Assembly: GCA_018466975.1 (NCBI GenBank)
Contig: CM031557.1
Coordinates: forward strand, 2,666,001 to 2,730,000
DNA length: 64,000 bases
Origin: Sparassis latifolia
Taxonomy: Eukaryota > Basidiomycota > Agaricomycetes > Polyporales > Sparassidaceae
Direction: 5' to 3'
A program made the translations under genes and the position numbers. The notes under the pieces were generated by a model. That model was not told the origin of the DNA. It worked only from the letters and a program-made list of their open reading frames with translations, and searched no databases. Positions 32,616-44,599 of the stretch are shown here, in pieces (the stretch's first letter is position 1; each line of letters starts with the position of its first letter).

Positions 32616-35600
32616 TCTCGAGGCTTGTCGACGTTGTAAGTCAAGGAGCAGGAAGGCCAGAAACGGGCTGGGGAACGTCAGGCAGCGATCTGAAGAATAT
32701 CACTTGGCTGCGGGCGCTTCAAAGTATTTCTCGCCCTTATTTCTCTTCTAGGCAATCTGTCCCAATAGATCAACCTTTCCGAACTCCTCTTCCCAGCCTC
32801 GGTCCAGGGTAAGTAATACTTACTTTGCACTCTTCACTGTCAGTACCTTCCTTAGCGGCTCCGCAGGAAGAGACTTTACACTTATATCGATAACTCCCCA
32901 GGCTAGTACTATCCTTTTTCCTCGCAGCACCGTTCCGGAAGGCCACATGTCTCAGAGGGAGCGCGCAGGTCACTTCGGAACTAGGGGCCAGCTTGACGAC
33001 AGTTCGTATCCATAGTCGAGAGACGGTGATATTTCCTTATGTTTTCTCACTTCAAATGAAATCAGATTGCATTCGGCACCTCTCGGCCTGGCGCTCCAGA
33101 GAAGGATTAATGTCTTCTCGATCTCTTCATCTTCCCTGCTGCGAAATGGTCGCGATATGACGGATGAACTGCATGGAAGAGGAGCGGGATACAGAAGCTC
33201 GCCCCTCATGTTCGCCCGGTACGCTACTGAGCTCAGGTGCCATTCCGTCAAGCATCCCTCCTGCCGCATGACCTTGTTCCGCCCCGAAATTTCGCATATT
33301 CGCTCAGCATATCAGCCAGACGTAATGTTATCCAGTGATATGTCACTGACCGCTTTCTTTTGACGAGCTGTCCTCGCGCGTGGGTTTACGCACATCCGGT
33401 TCACTGCCTGTGCGGGTGAGTCCCCGAAATCCGCTTCTGTCAACACGAACCAAATTTCCTTCATGCACTGACTACATGTTAAGTTTAACATCGATCTTCG
33501 AGTTAGGGCCTACGGCTCAGAGATTCTACGAGCTGGGCAGTTTCAAGATCAAAAGATGGAGATTTACAAAATCTTGAAATTGATTATCCGCGGTGTCGTA
33601 GGTCCTTCACCTGTCTCCGCTAAGTCAGTCTGCACTGCTTGACGGACATTTTCGTAACCGCAGCCCGACACATGTTGAGCACCACCACTACCATGGCCGG
33701 ATCCACCTCTGACCGAGTAAAGTACTTTTAACCCTTCATCCGAACTGCCACCATGTACACTTCAGCGATATTCTAGCGGGAATTTTCTTTGCGAATCCCG
33801 CAATCAACTCATCACGAGTCGTTCAAGCTGGGCCATCTGCCCGATATGTGACCACTTTTCCAGTTCGCATCTCCACGTGTGCGGCACTGTAGGAAGCACA
33901 GAAGGCTATCTACATCCACGAAACGTTGTTGTGCCTTGCGGCGCCCTGCATCCGCAGGTGCGACCATTGCACTTGCCTAAAGCTGATGCGTTTCGGACTC
34001 CAGCTGTCATATTCGCGTCGAGCGTGGTGCGTTGTAACTCTGATTTGGGACTCATGGCTCTGCTTTTGGAATCTCATATTCATCTTGTCAGAAGCCGGCC
34101 CGATCTCTAGGGTGTCTTGCAGAGCGTATCAGTTGAGATCCCTACTTGGACCTTTCACTCCCTTCGTCACCTTTATCATCCAGCTCATCGGCTCCGATGG
34201 TGGCCACCCGGAATGCAATCGCTATCACTCCGAAGGCGTGCCGACTGATGCACAGACCGTTTGCTGCAATTGCTCTGAGCATATGCACCTCGCAATGATG
34301 GTGCTCGTCACGCTGCATACAGGGCCAATTTCTGCCTATATCCCGGCATCGGCGTTTGCACTGCGGTACTGATGACATCAACCACTGCGGTCATTCGCTG
34401 CTTCCCATGCTACGTATTTTCATCCCATACTCAGTGTCGTAATAGGTTCCGAGCTCACCTCCGCCTGCACGCGCTACTGAACTACTCGGAGCGCTCGTCC
34501 TCGACAAGCGCCCTTCCGTGATGTCCGGTTTGATCCCCTGGATAACCTTGTCCTCCTCGGCCACTCTCGTGCGCTAGGACGCTGCGAGCAGCACTTACCC
34601 CAGACCCCACAGTAGTACCCCTTACTGACGTTCTGTGCGAACGAAATCCGCATACCCGACTTTCCCCTCGGATTTTCCGGACCGATTTACTTGCTGGGTC
34701 ATATGGCACGCCGTCACGGGTTTGGGGACACAGGCTTGACATACCCCCCAATTCCCGCCTCGCGGCGAACAGCAATCTCGACATCTTGGATGACGCCACA
34801 TGCATCCTTGTCAATTTGACTGGAGTACCTCTGGTCGGGGTGGCAATCTGATTACTTCTCGTGGACCGTCCCTTGTTTCGGTCACACGAAGCGAACGCAA
34901 ATAACTGTTATTAAAAGTACCGAAATATGTTCTTCGTGTGGTATGGAAAAATCTTGGACGAGTCGTGAATGCCTCTGTCACGCTGCTCCTCCTGTAGACC
35001 TGGACTCCCTCCAATTGCGTTGACAGCAGCGTGTCGGTTTTTTTCCATTTTCTCTACCCCACCGGCCCAAAGGCATGCTGTCGATTTCCATTTCAACGAC
35101 GGAGGCTGATTTTTTCCCCAGAACTCTTCTGATGTGTGCGATGGCGCGCAGGCGTTCGGCGCCATTTTCAACCCTCAGCCCGACCTTCCCGACTTTACTG
35201 AATGTAGAGAATATATCTCGTGGCACGTCGTGTCCGTCGGGTCAATATTCTGGATATTCCAGATCGTTCAGGAGCGCCGCATGAGTCATACTCCTAGGCG
35301 TGTAATTTTATTCTTGACATGAATTCCAGTTCAGTTCACGCTTCTCGTTGCGCAGTAATCAAGGTTTCAGACATCGCGTGGATTCTTCGGTGCCCTACGA
35401 ACTCCGCAGGACGCACACGATAGTCTAATATCTAACTTACAGGCTACGACCAGAGACAGTCCGAAGTAACATTTGTGGCCTAAGCCATCGACAGCTTAGC
35501 GCTGCAGAACTTCCACAATCCACTCCCACCAGTCCACTCCCACCGGGCGCGGACTCCTGAGGTTTACTTTCGGTCTGTTTCTGATATAATCACGCAGAGC

Positions 35601-36663
35601 GCGCGCTCTGTGGCTTGCACTTCTACGGCGTCACGCACGGAGCTTGGAACGAGCGCCTCCGGCATGTCAGTCACGAGTAACGGGAGGCCGTCATAATGGA
35701 GGACCGCTGTCGCGAGCCAGACGAAACTCGTGAACGTGCCGAGGTGCGACCGTGCGGCGATACGCAGTTAGCAGACTGACCCCAGCTAGGCTCGTGCCAC
35801 CAACAGTCTACTAACACCGTCAGTGATTATACCAGCCGAGGTATGGTTCCTCGAGTTACGAACTTTGTGGCACGAGGTGCAGAGCGCCTATGGTCGCATG
35901 TCCGAGGAATATGGGCAGTCACCGGTACCACACCTATATCGGTGATGTTTGAGAAGCGGATTTAGCTGGATCCCCGTTGCCGGTGGGGACTGAGCGAGTG
36001 ATGGATAATCGTCGGTCCAAGTAGCGCCCTGTGTTAGTCCGACCTGCCAGTAAGTTGCGTTGTCAATCCTGTGCGGCACTGGCTGGCACTCTACTTCTGT
36101 CTTTACCTTTGAGTGCTGTATAGTCCCCGTTATCATCATCTCTTCAGAATCAGCTGCTACGAAGGAGGGAAAAAACACCGTTGAATTGCCAAAGTGATAA
36201 CAACCCCTGCCTGGGCCTACCAAGGCGAACTTGCGGTCCAGTTCTGAATACCGTTCAGCAAGCATCTATTCCTTGCTCAGGCTCTCACGTACGGCAGGTA
36301 TTATGCGATGCACCACTTGAAATTGAATTCTCGAGCGTGCACCGAGCGTCTGCGTCACGTGAACACGCGTCGCGACTCATTACTGCAGCGACCTAGTGAG
36401 GACATATTATGGATGGAAGTAAGTTAACTGAGCAACTTCGAGAGAGAGCGGAAAGAGCGGGTCCTCAACAGAAAATGGGTGGAGAAGGTATCCAAAAAAT
36501 GGACTCTAAACTGACGAATTGATTAACGATCATTGTCAATAATTTCAAGTTGTCCGAAGTTATGAATCTGCTCACGTACATCCTCGATGCAAAGGAAATG
36601 CCATAATGCTCTGATTTACTTGGGATATCTTCCTCTGTCTTTGTCACCCTCGCATCAAGTTTT
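32616..36663. other. 4-kb spacer without a supported gene
   Basis: The longest frames (33926-34372 plus, 148 codons; 35888-36265 minus, 125 codons) show no family motif or splice continuity. A short direct duplication of CAGTCCACTCCCACC-type sequence occurs near 35530. The first part presumably includes the promoter of HMG factor 1. Confidence 0.4.
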
Positions 36664-37563
36664 TCAATTGACTCCCTTCCGCTCTTTCATCCATTTCTTC
36701 AGGACGCACTCACCCTTTCCGCCATTTGCACCCCTGCATCCCTTACACCGCCGACCGTGCCCCACCATGAGAACGTGTAACCCATATTTGAGATCGTCGG
36801 GTATCTTGAGGTCCAGATGCGCCTGAGCGGTGACTCTGTCCGCCTTTGCTGGTACCCAACCGAGCATCTTGGACAATCGAAAGACATGCGTGTCCACTGG
36901 GAAAGATGACCGACCAAGACAAAATAGGAGAACGCACGAGGCAGTCTTGGGCCCCACCCCATCATACGACACCAATTCTTTCATCGCTTCCTCATCCGAC
37001 ACACTGCCGGCCTTCTTCCCAGTGCTCTCCGACTCCACCACTCCCGCAAGGTGCTGGAGAGAATACGCGCCGTGACGCTCATACACCTCATTAAGGATAT
37101 TCTGTATGACTCCCGCCTTCTTATTCGCAAGCCCGCCCATCTTTATCGCCTCCACCACGTCCGCCCGCGGCGCCCGCGCAATCGCAGCGAAGTTGTTCCG
37201 CCCGAACGTGCTGTCCAGGCTGTGCTTCGCCGCAGTCGAGTTCTGCGAGGACGTGTTCTGGCTAAGGATCGTGCCGACGAGCGACTCCAGCACGTTGGGC
37301 ACGCTGCCACAGGTCCCTGCGGAGTCGTTCGCGTCTGACGGCGCCTTGCGCTCTGAAGCGACACTCGGGTGCTCCTTTGCCAGCAACGCGTGCACTTGAG
37401 ACGCTTCCGACGGCGTGGGGTGTATGAAATCGTGGAATGGTGAGTCAATGGTATGAGAAGCTAGTAGCTTCAACTTTTTGGCTCGTTGAGAAGATGAAGG
37501 ATCGCTGGATACCGCCTGGGCGGCCAGCGAAGAGGAGCGCGACCGCTTCAGCTTCGGAGGCAT
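36664..37563 (-). CDS. HhH-GPD DNA glycosylase (endonuclease III-like)
   Basis: A single exon of 299 residues. After a basic Ser-rich amino end (PPKLKRSRSSSL) comes the HhH-GPD fold: ESLVGTILSQNTSSQNS, the helix-hairpin-helix YDGVGPKTASCVLL with the lysine used by bifunctional glycosylases, and FPVDTHVFRLSKMLGW with the catalytic aspartate. Such enzymes remove damaged bases and cut abasic sites in nuclear DNA. The C-terminal cysteines (CKGC, then GEC) do not follow the C-x6-C-x2-C-x5-C iron-sulfur pattern of classic EndoIII, so the cluster is probably altered or absent. The start at 37563 was chosen over 37635 because the extra 24 codons look like 5' untranslated sequence. Confidence 0.9.
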   Translation of the reverse strand: MPPKLKRSRSSSLAAQAVSSDPSSSQRAKKLKLLASHTIDSPFHDFIHPTPSEASQVHALLAKEHPSVASERKAPSDANDSAGTCGSVPNVLESLVGTILSQNTSSQNSTAAKHSLDSTFGRNNFAAIARAPRADVVEAIKMGGLANKKAGVIQNILNEVYERHGAYSLQHLAGVVESESTGKKAGSVSDEEAMKELVSYDGVGPKTASCVLLFCLGRSSFPVDTHVFRLSKMLGWVPAKADRVTAQAHLDLKIPDDLKYGLHVLMVGHGRRCKGCRGANGGKGECVLKKWMKERKGVN

Positions 37564-39462
37564 TACGAACAGGAACCTGATGAAGTATGAAACACTGGAA
37601 GATGAAATGAGATGAGCTGGGCCGTCGTCGCTCAAGTTCGGTGGATGTATTTAACTACTTACGCCGTTGAGAATGGAGGAGGTGAGTCGAACTTGAAAGC
37701 TCCCGATCGTGCAGATCGACCACGTGGTTCTGACTCCAAGTCGCTCGGCCCGATTTGGTCTTGTCTGCGCCGATCATCCCAAAAGAGTACATACCGACGC
37801 TGACCCAACAACTTGGCTGAAACACTGCGGTGGCAACCCCTGGGTCTGCGCACCGTGACCGTGCCGCCCTCTGTATTGTCCTGCGTCGTACTAAGTCAGA
37901 CTCATAACGCTAGAAACAAACGTCTTCAATGTTCATTTCATCTTAGGACGAAGGCCTCTGCACGTTCATCGCTACTCAGATGTTCTCGTTCAAAAGATTT
38001 TTTTCCACTTGGAAAACTTCGAGGATTGCTGCGCAGTCACGATTGACGTCTACGGTATACTCTTGCCACGCATACATCCGGCAGACACATCATCTTCGGC
38101 TTCGGTGACTTGAACTCTCATCTTACACGGCCGCTTCATCCGTATTTATCACGTCTTTCTCAGGTCATGAAATGCCGTCACTGATGGTACGGTCAATTCT
38201 ACGCTTACAACGGTGTTTTTTATGCTGCTCACTCGCTTCACAGCCTCGCCAATCCGAATTTTACGTGATAGATAAGAGGGCCACATGTCCTTAACTGTTA
38301 AGCTTTCTCTGTGTGCACCGGTGTGATCACGATGATTGATGAGCCCTGATTGCATCCACCTGGCTGACCTTTCCGTCTCCGTGCAGATTATCGATTCGAT
38401 TGCAGACTGAGACGGCTGCTCTGAAACCTCCCAGAATCAGATGAGGAGCGGAGACGGGATGCGCGCAAGCGAGGGCGGTATAGGTCCTTGTTGACGCCGG
38501 GCTACGCCCTCCCGAGTCCTCTGACCAAGAGCATCGCGACCCATCGATTGTCGAAGGATAGTCGAAAATGCGATTCGTGGTTAGCTCGACGACGCCTACG
38601 AACGTCTACGCACTAGAGAAGTGCGGTGACAACACGCTAGGCACCATTCTACGATTAGAAGCGACGCTTATCATGCTAGATCTCACCTCTTATTCTCTCG
38701 ACGTCGCCTTCTCGTGCGCTTACACGGGCGGGAAGCGGGAAGGCGGGATATCGATGGGACCCACAGCTGTATCCGCGCCCGCGGGCTTCGAATCTTTCCT
38801 TTCTTAAGTGAGAGGGGTGGCCCGGAGTATGGAGGGTGCGACATCAGCATGCTAAACGCGCTAGCGTATCGCTCCGCCGCATCAGCGAGCCAGCAGTGCG
38901 CCAAGGTCAGCTGCGCGACGCCACCAGCAACCCTCCGCGTCCAGTCCCGACTGTCCCTGGAGCAACCCCGGGAGAGGTTACGTCTCGCGGAGATGTGGGG
39001 CGACTCCTGATCATGATGCGCCGGCGATCACGGTGCGATTGCGATTGTGCGCGATAATATAATATCAGTGAATTTGTGTCCCCGCGACCAGCTGGGGGCG
39101 CACGGAGGCATCTTGGGCGGCGGCTAGGGCGTGCGGAAGTATTTTCCGGTACTCGTTCCGTCGAGCTCTCCCAGTGCCCGTCGTTGGCCCGTGGCCCGTG
39201 ATTGCACCGATGAGGTAGGGATCCGCGCGTAGATACTGGTATGGCGGTGTGTCCTGCGCCTCATGTGGGATACGCGTGCGTTACAGTTCAAGAGCGTACA
39301 CGAAGTGCTGACTCTTATGACGAATAGATCGCTTCTTGATATCGCGCATATACCCACCCAGACACGACGCCACGCGATTGATTGGGGCGCAGGCCTGGCA
39401 GTGTCGAGAAACTTTCTCGCTGAGCGAGGCCGTCATGGTCAGCAAGAACGGCGCCACACCCG
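37564..39462. other. Intergenic, nothing recognised
   Basis: Short frames only, with no repeats or RNA genes seen. Confidence 0.45.
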
Positions 39463-39990
39463 TTAATTAAAGTCACGTCTCCTACTGTTGCTAGGCTCGT
39501 CGTCCAGGCGAACAATCCAGTACTGTTTTGCGTCCACTTCACAAAAGCTGAAACCCAGCGCAGGTTGTCGGACATTCGGACAGACTCTGAATACTGATCC
39601 GCCCACTGCGTCATAGGGGTGCGGGCGTTCAGGAGAGCACAAGAGCTTCACAAGAGCAGACAAAATCATTTCAAACGGAGATACCGAGATGCCGACCCCG
39701 GCATCCGCGACAAACGTGCTATAAGCGGTGGTCTGACCTCCGAATATGATATTTACGGTGCAGCCGGAAAATGTTGCGAAATCCATCGAAAGACCATCGA
39801 AGAAATCATTCTTCGACCGCGGGCGCCACCAGACGCACTTCCCGGAATGGAGGGTTGTATGACAGACGGAAATACGAGCATATGCAGGAGGAAGTTCCGG
39901 AAGTAAAAGATAGACACTTGATGGAGATTGAGATCCGGGATCATCACAAGCTATAGACGGCGCGCAGGTTCCACTACCAAGGACGTCTGC
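39463..39990 (-). pseudogene. Possible aspartic-protease C-lobe fragment
   Basis: A minus-strand frame of 182 codons reads like the second lobe of a pepsin-like (A1) protease: TVNIIFGGQTTAY, then FVADAGVGISVSPFEMILSAL, where a D-T/S-G active-site motif would sit but reads D-A-G, then VFRVCPNVRQPALGFSF and KQYWIVRLDD. No first lobe with its own DTG is seen upstream and no clear C-terminal exon downstream. It is at best a fragment of a gene with an altered active site; a chance open frame is the alternative. Confidence 0.3.
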
Positions 39991-40011
39991 AGCATATATC
40001 GACGATACCAA

Positions 40012-40894
40012 CTTCCCGTGAGTCTCCGCGTGAGCAATACGATGTTACCATACTTGTCGACAAAGGCTGAACATTTGAACATTCGTCTGCAGGACGCAGC
40101 CGGAAAGGAATTAAAACTGTATGTATGTGCTGAACTGTGCAGCTGCGCGGCCGACGTCGTTCCGCATGCTCTGTGAGTTAGGCCGGGATAAGTAAGACTT
40201 TAGGTTTCATTTCCGTCAGGGCCGATGGGCGGGCGGTGGGAGCCATGCGATGGCGACGCTGACGGTGCACCAGCAGGATCTATCTCAATGATTGCAGCGA
40301 GCGCAGCGCAGAACCTGCAGTAATACGATCGGATCCGCAAACGCACTCTCCGTGGATTCGCTTAGGACCTGCCTTTCTGCACAGGCTTGTCAGCAGGGCA
40401 ATTCCTTCCACATGCAGAGGAGAGAACGTGGTGGGAAGGCGATCCCAGATAATCCGATACGGGGAGAAATGTGTCATTGGGGGAGTTATTTACTGACTGA
40501 TGCAGAGAGTCTGTGACCGAAACCGGAGAGCGGGTAAACGCGCGACGGCGCACGGAAAGCGGGGATGACGAGAAACGAGGCGTGGTGGTCTGGGAAGGGG
40601 GCGAGTGACTAGGCGTGAGTGATGTGGAAATGGATTCGAGGAAAAGCGATAACGGCATATGGGAGGTCAGAGGGCAGCCGGTTATTCGGAGCAGGAACCG
40701 CAGAAGAGAGAGTAAACAATAAGAGCTGACCTCTGGAGGATGTGTACGCCTATTTGGCCACACAATGGAACAGATCCCCGTTTCGGCTTAGATCTCTGCA
40801 CGCGGCCGACTGGGCAAGACAATGAAGGGATCTCACGCGTAATCTCGTGCGAGGGGACCAAAGCACTCGGCGGAGGGTTCGTATCATAGAAGGC
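40012..40894. other. Intergenic, nothing recognised
   Basis: Contains only frames antisense to one another; presumably upstream sequence of HMG factor 2. Confidence 0.4.
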
Positions 40895-40901
40895 TATAAA
40901 G
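40895..40901 (+). promoter_or_regulatory. TATA-like box upstream of HMG factor 2
   Basis: TATAAAG, 183 bp before the start codon at 41084, which leaves room for a short 5' leader. Confidence 0.4.
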
Positions 40902-41083
40902 CCATACGCCCCGTATTGTCTTACCCGTCGTCCGTCCTCCAATTGTTTTCCTCGGGGCTCTGAGCCACCCCGCAACACGTCCTCGCCAGGAGCTAATTGT
41001 CTTGCCTCGAGGATACTCCCTCTGCGTGATCTCCCCCCGTGCGATCAAATACACCGTTCCATTCTTCTTTCACGAGAACAATC

Positions 41084-42810
41084 ATGCCCGTACATCGCAC
41101 CCGCGACATCCCCTCCAGACGTGAGTATGCAGCATTCAACTTCAATAGCCACATTGTACTCACCGCCAATTGTGTCTTCCGCAGCGTCCGAAGTGGCGAC
41201 GGACGCACCACTCCCTCAAGTCGCCATCCATTCCCCGACGCCGCGCGCCTTCACCTTCCCTATCCACAACGCTCCCTATGCCTCCACGTCCAGTTCGCCC
41301 TTCGAGCCAGACTTGAAGCTGATCGTTTGCACACCGCCACCACTGCGCACCTTTTCCCCTACATCTTCCATTGACACCGATTCATCATCTATTCTTTCTT
41401 CACCTTCGGCACCAGCCTCGCAGGCTTCGCACAAGCGACGTAGATCCGCCGCTAGCGATATCGGGGAACGGCGACCGAAGAAGGGCGACGACGACTACAT
41501 CAAGCGTCCCGAGAATGCGTTCATCCTTTTCCGCCGCAAGTGCTGCGAAGACCGCCAGGCACAGGAGGAGGCCGACGAGCATGCAGCGCCAGTCAAGAAG
41601 CAGCGTCAGGCAGACTTGTCGAAGACCATCAGCCAGCAGTGGAAGGGTTTGTCGCAGGAGGACCGTCAGTATTGGGAGGATCTGGCGAAGGAGAAGAAGA
41701 AGGAGCACGAGACCATGTACCCGAACTACGTGTATCGTCCGCAGCGGGTGAAGAAGGCGAAGAAGGGCAAGGCAAGGGGTGAGCACGATACAGACGCAGA
41801 CAGCAATATCTCGTTCGTGCTTCCTGTTTCTTCACCCCCGAGCAGTCCGACTCGCGCCTCCTACGGCCAGATGCGCATCCATGGCCACGGTCGTCGCGCA
41901 GCGTCGGCGCCGACGCCACCGCCAGCGTACCAGATGATCCAGCTTCCACAGGTCATCATGCCGTCGTGCCCGACGTCCCCGTCGCTGATACCTAGAATCA
42001 GCCGCCGTACGCCTCTTCCGAACATACCTCCTCCGTCAGATACAGATCCGTTGACGCATTTCGAGTATTTGCCGAATGGTGCGGTCTATCCGTCGTCGTT
42101 CCAGCAGCCAGCGATATTCGAGGGTAACTTCCAAGTGAGTACCGGCTTACCTTCTCAGCGCCGTAGAGACTAATTGTCAGTCTTCGAAGCCGTCAGATGA
42201 GCTCCTCCAGAGCATGTTCCAAGTTCCCGAGCAGCCCAAGTATCCTGATCAGAGCGCACCTATGCTTCCTTCGCTTACCATTCCTCGCGCCCCGATGATG
42301 TCCCCAGGGATGATGTCTCCCGCAGATTCAATCGCATCGAGCCTTGTCTCACCCTTAGATCCTTTCTCGCCATCTCCAATTTCTCAGCAAGGCGGTCCCT
42401 TCACTCCGGCCGACGCGCTATCGTTGTCCATGCTCTCTGTCTCCAATTCCCACGAGCGGTGCGTCGAAGGAATTCCGGAGGACGTCTCTTGTGATATGCA
42501 ATCCAGCAACAGCCCGTACATGACGTCGCAGTGGCAGAACGAGTCGATCTGGAGCGAGTCGGATGCAATGATCCCAGACGACTTTGACTTGAACGCCATT
42601 CCGCCAGTCGAGATGGGCATGTCTCAGTACGAAGGGGAGATGCAGTTTGCGGCGCTTTCGTCCCGGCTCCAGGGATGCGAGTTCCAGGGCGGCGAGTTCT
42701 TGCCCGCGCAACAGGCGAACAATGATGACTTTAACGATACGACGCCAGGGCACGACCCATTCGCAGGCGTGTTCTTGTACGAGAACACGTACGAGAACAT
42801 TCCCTGGTGA
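41084..42810 (+). CDS. HMG-box transcription factor 2 (MATA_HMG type)
   Basis: Three exons (41084-41120, 41185-42134, 42181-42810) close to 538 residues. The first coding exon is only 37 nt (MPVHRTRDIPSR). The HMG box lies at about residues 120-205: YIKRPENAFILFRRKCCED, then KTISQQWKGLSQEDRQYW and KEHETMYPNYVYRPQ, followed by a basic VKKAKKGKARGE stretch that may serve as a nuclear signal. The long Ser/Pro-rich C-terminal part resembles an activation domain. In layout it matches factor 1, though the box lacks the intron found there. It is transcribed away from factor 1. In basidiomycetes mating type is set by homeodomain and pheromone genes, so this is a general regulator rather than a MAT gene. 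Confidence 0.9.
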
Positions 42811-43574
42811 TGACTTCGTCAGCGTGCGCCGGCGCGCGATGACTCGGACGACCTCACGTTCGCCTATGGACTTGTAACAAAACATCGCTATCATCATTGC
42901 AGCTCTTTCCTTGGGTTTGCGTTGTACTCATCGTTCTGTCATTGGAGGACGCGCTTCCTGTACCTTTATCAGCTCCTGTACTACTCGTCACTGATGCTTT
43001 GATCATATTGTTGTATTCCACTCACCTCGCGTTACCCTCCCCTTAGCCCCTCGTAGGATGATGTCGAACATCAGTGACCCCCAGTTATTGTTCCACCACT
43101 AACACTATTCCCTACCGTTTCTTGATACCCCTCGCCTTACTCCATCTCCTCCCTTACCATCATCACCCTCCGCACACGCCCTCTAACAACCAACCACGCC
43201 CGCCCCTGCTCACTTATGACATTATTTGTACGCACCAGTTCAGTAGTATTCTCCAATCCCAGTATGACACGAATACAAGGATTCATAGAGCTCGTGCTGT
43301 GCGTGCAGAGCGTATGCAAGTCTGGAAGTTCAGACAAGGTAACACTTTGGCGTCGTCGTCGTAGTCACGGAAGTCGTGCGGTTACTACCGCAGGGATTGC
43401 CATATCAAGTATTTGTCATGTGATGGCAAATGTTTTCCAGCACAAGCGCCCGAGAAATCAATGTATTATGTAGAACAAGTACTGTATGCCACTGATGATT
43501 GTCCCTGCATACTTATACACGAGGGAAGCACATTTGCCCTTTGCGAGAAAACAAGTTTTTCCTCTCAAATGCAT
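42811..43574. other. 3' flank of HMG factor 2, no gene
   Basis: Pyrimidine-rich non-coding DNA ending at the miniature transposon. Confidence 0.45.
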
Positions 43575-43788
43575 CAGGAAAACCCAACTTTTCCTTAGGG
43601 ACTTATTTAGACTTTTGGGTCTGGCAACCCTTATTTAAGTCAAGTGTTCAAATAAGTCTCAATAAGTCGAATTTCAGACACTCAGGGAATATGCCTTAGG
43701 CCCTTTTTGTCCTTATGTCCTTAAATAAGGACAATAAGTCCATTTAAATTATTTAAGTGTCCTCTTAAGGAAAAGTGGGGTTTTCCTG
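43575..43788. mobile_element. hAT-like MITE (214 bp)
   Basis: Terminal inverted repeats start CAGGAAAACCC at 43575 and are mirrored at 43766-43788, with about 22 of 23 positions matching through the CTTTTCCTTA part. Flanking octamers AAATGCAT and ATGTGCAT agree at 6 of 8, as expected for a worn 8-bp target duplication of hAT elements. The AT-rich interior is packed with copies of AATAAGTC or its complement, typical of subterminal transposase-binding repeats. It has no coding capacity. Confidence 0.8.
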
Positions 43789-44543
43789 ATGTGCATGATG
43801 TAGACAGGATAAACGTGAGTTCTCTCTCTGCACGTTTGGACCCCGCATGACTTGTCTTTGCAGCAATAACAGTTAGACCACCCTGGCACTCTCGCTGTCA
43901 ATCGGTGTGGTTATGCTGTGCATTGTGAAGTGCTATCTTTAAATGTAACGGGGACGTACCGAGTACCGAAGCTGACAGTTCTATGGATGGCTGATATCGT
44001 AGTTCCTTCTGGCGCTCTGGCAGCTGAGATTCTCTCGAGCAGTTTGCAACACCTGGTGTTCTCTTTCCTCTACAGTTTGTACTTAAATTTGTGAGCTCAG
44101 TTCAACGCTCATTACTTTGCCTCGTGATCTTATGTACGTGAACCGACAAGACGACCCACATGTTACTCCATTCGACTTTGAACCGTCACGCTGAGCGTCA
44201 AGGCCTCGCGACCGTTAGAACCTCTGATCGAAGTTGGATCCCTTGCACCACTCCAATTGGCCGGTTTTGGCCAATGATCTTGAAACATCATGGCACTGGG
44301 TTTGTTTATGGTCACTCAGCTATTGCGTCGTACTGGCATTTTAGCGTTGCTAAAACCTGGCCGTGGTGGCTTCGGGTAAATTCAATATCTTTCGAATCTT
44401 ACAGCGGTTAATGAGTATATTTGATAGTGGTAGCGGCTATTCGCAATTCGTCTGATATGAGATGTGTCTCCCAACTTCTCTTCGTTGAATGAATCTAAGC
44501 TGTTGGTTCCTGCTGCAGACACCCACGGCCGGTATCACTTGAA
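43789..44543. other. Intergenic, upstream of the dehydrogenase
   Basis: No open frame with recognisable content and no further repeat noted. Confidence 0.4.
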
Positions 44544-44551
44544 TATATAAG
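44544..44551 (+). promoter_or_regulatory. TATA-like box of the dehydrogenase gene
   Basis: TATATAAG, 49 bp before the start codon at 44600. The short distance implies a short leader. Confidence 0.4.
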
Positions 44552-44599
44552 CGTATCTTCAAGGTGATCCATGTCTACCGCCACCCCACCGTCCTCGCT

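Noticed and set aside
33926..34372. 148-codon plus-strand frame with hydrophobic stretches, possible membrane protein
   Set aside because: No start context, family motif or flanking exons; composition fits random open sequence.
35888..36265. 125-codon minus-strand frame
   Set aside because: No family similarity that I can name and no supporting exons.
41084..42810. HMG genes as a mating-type locus
   Set aside because: Basidiomycete mating types rest on homeodomain and pheromone/receptor genes; none is present here.
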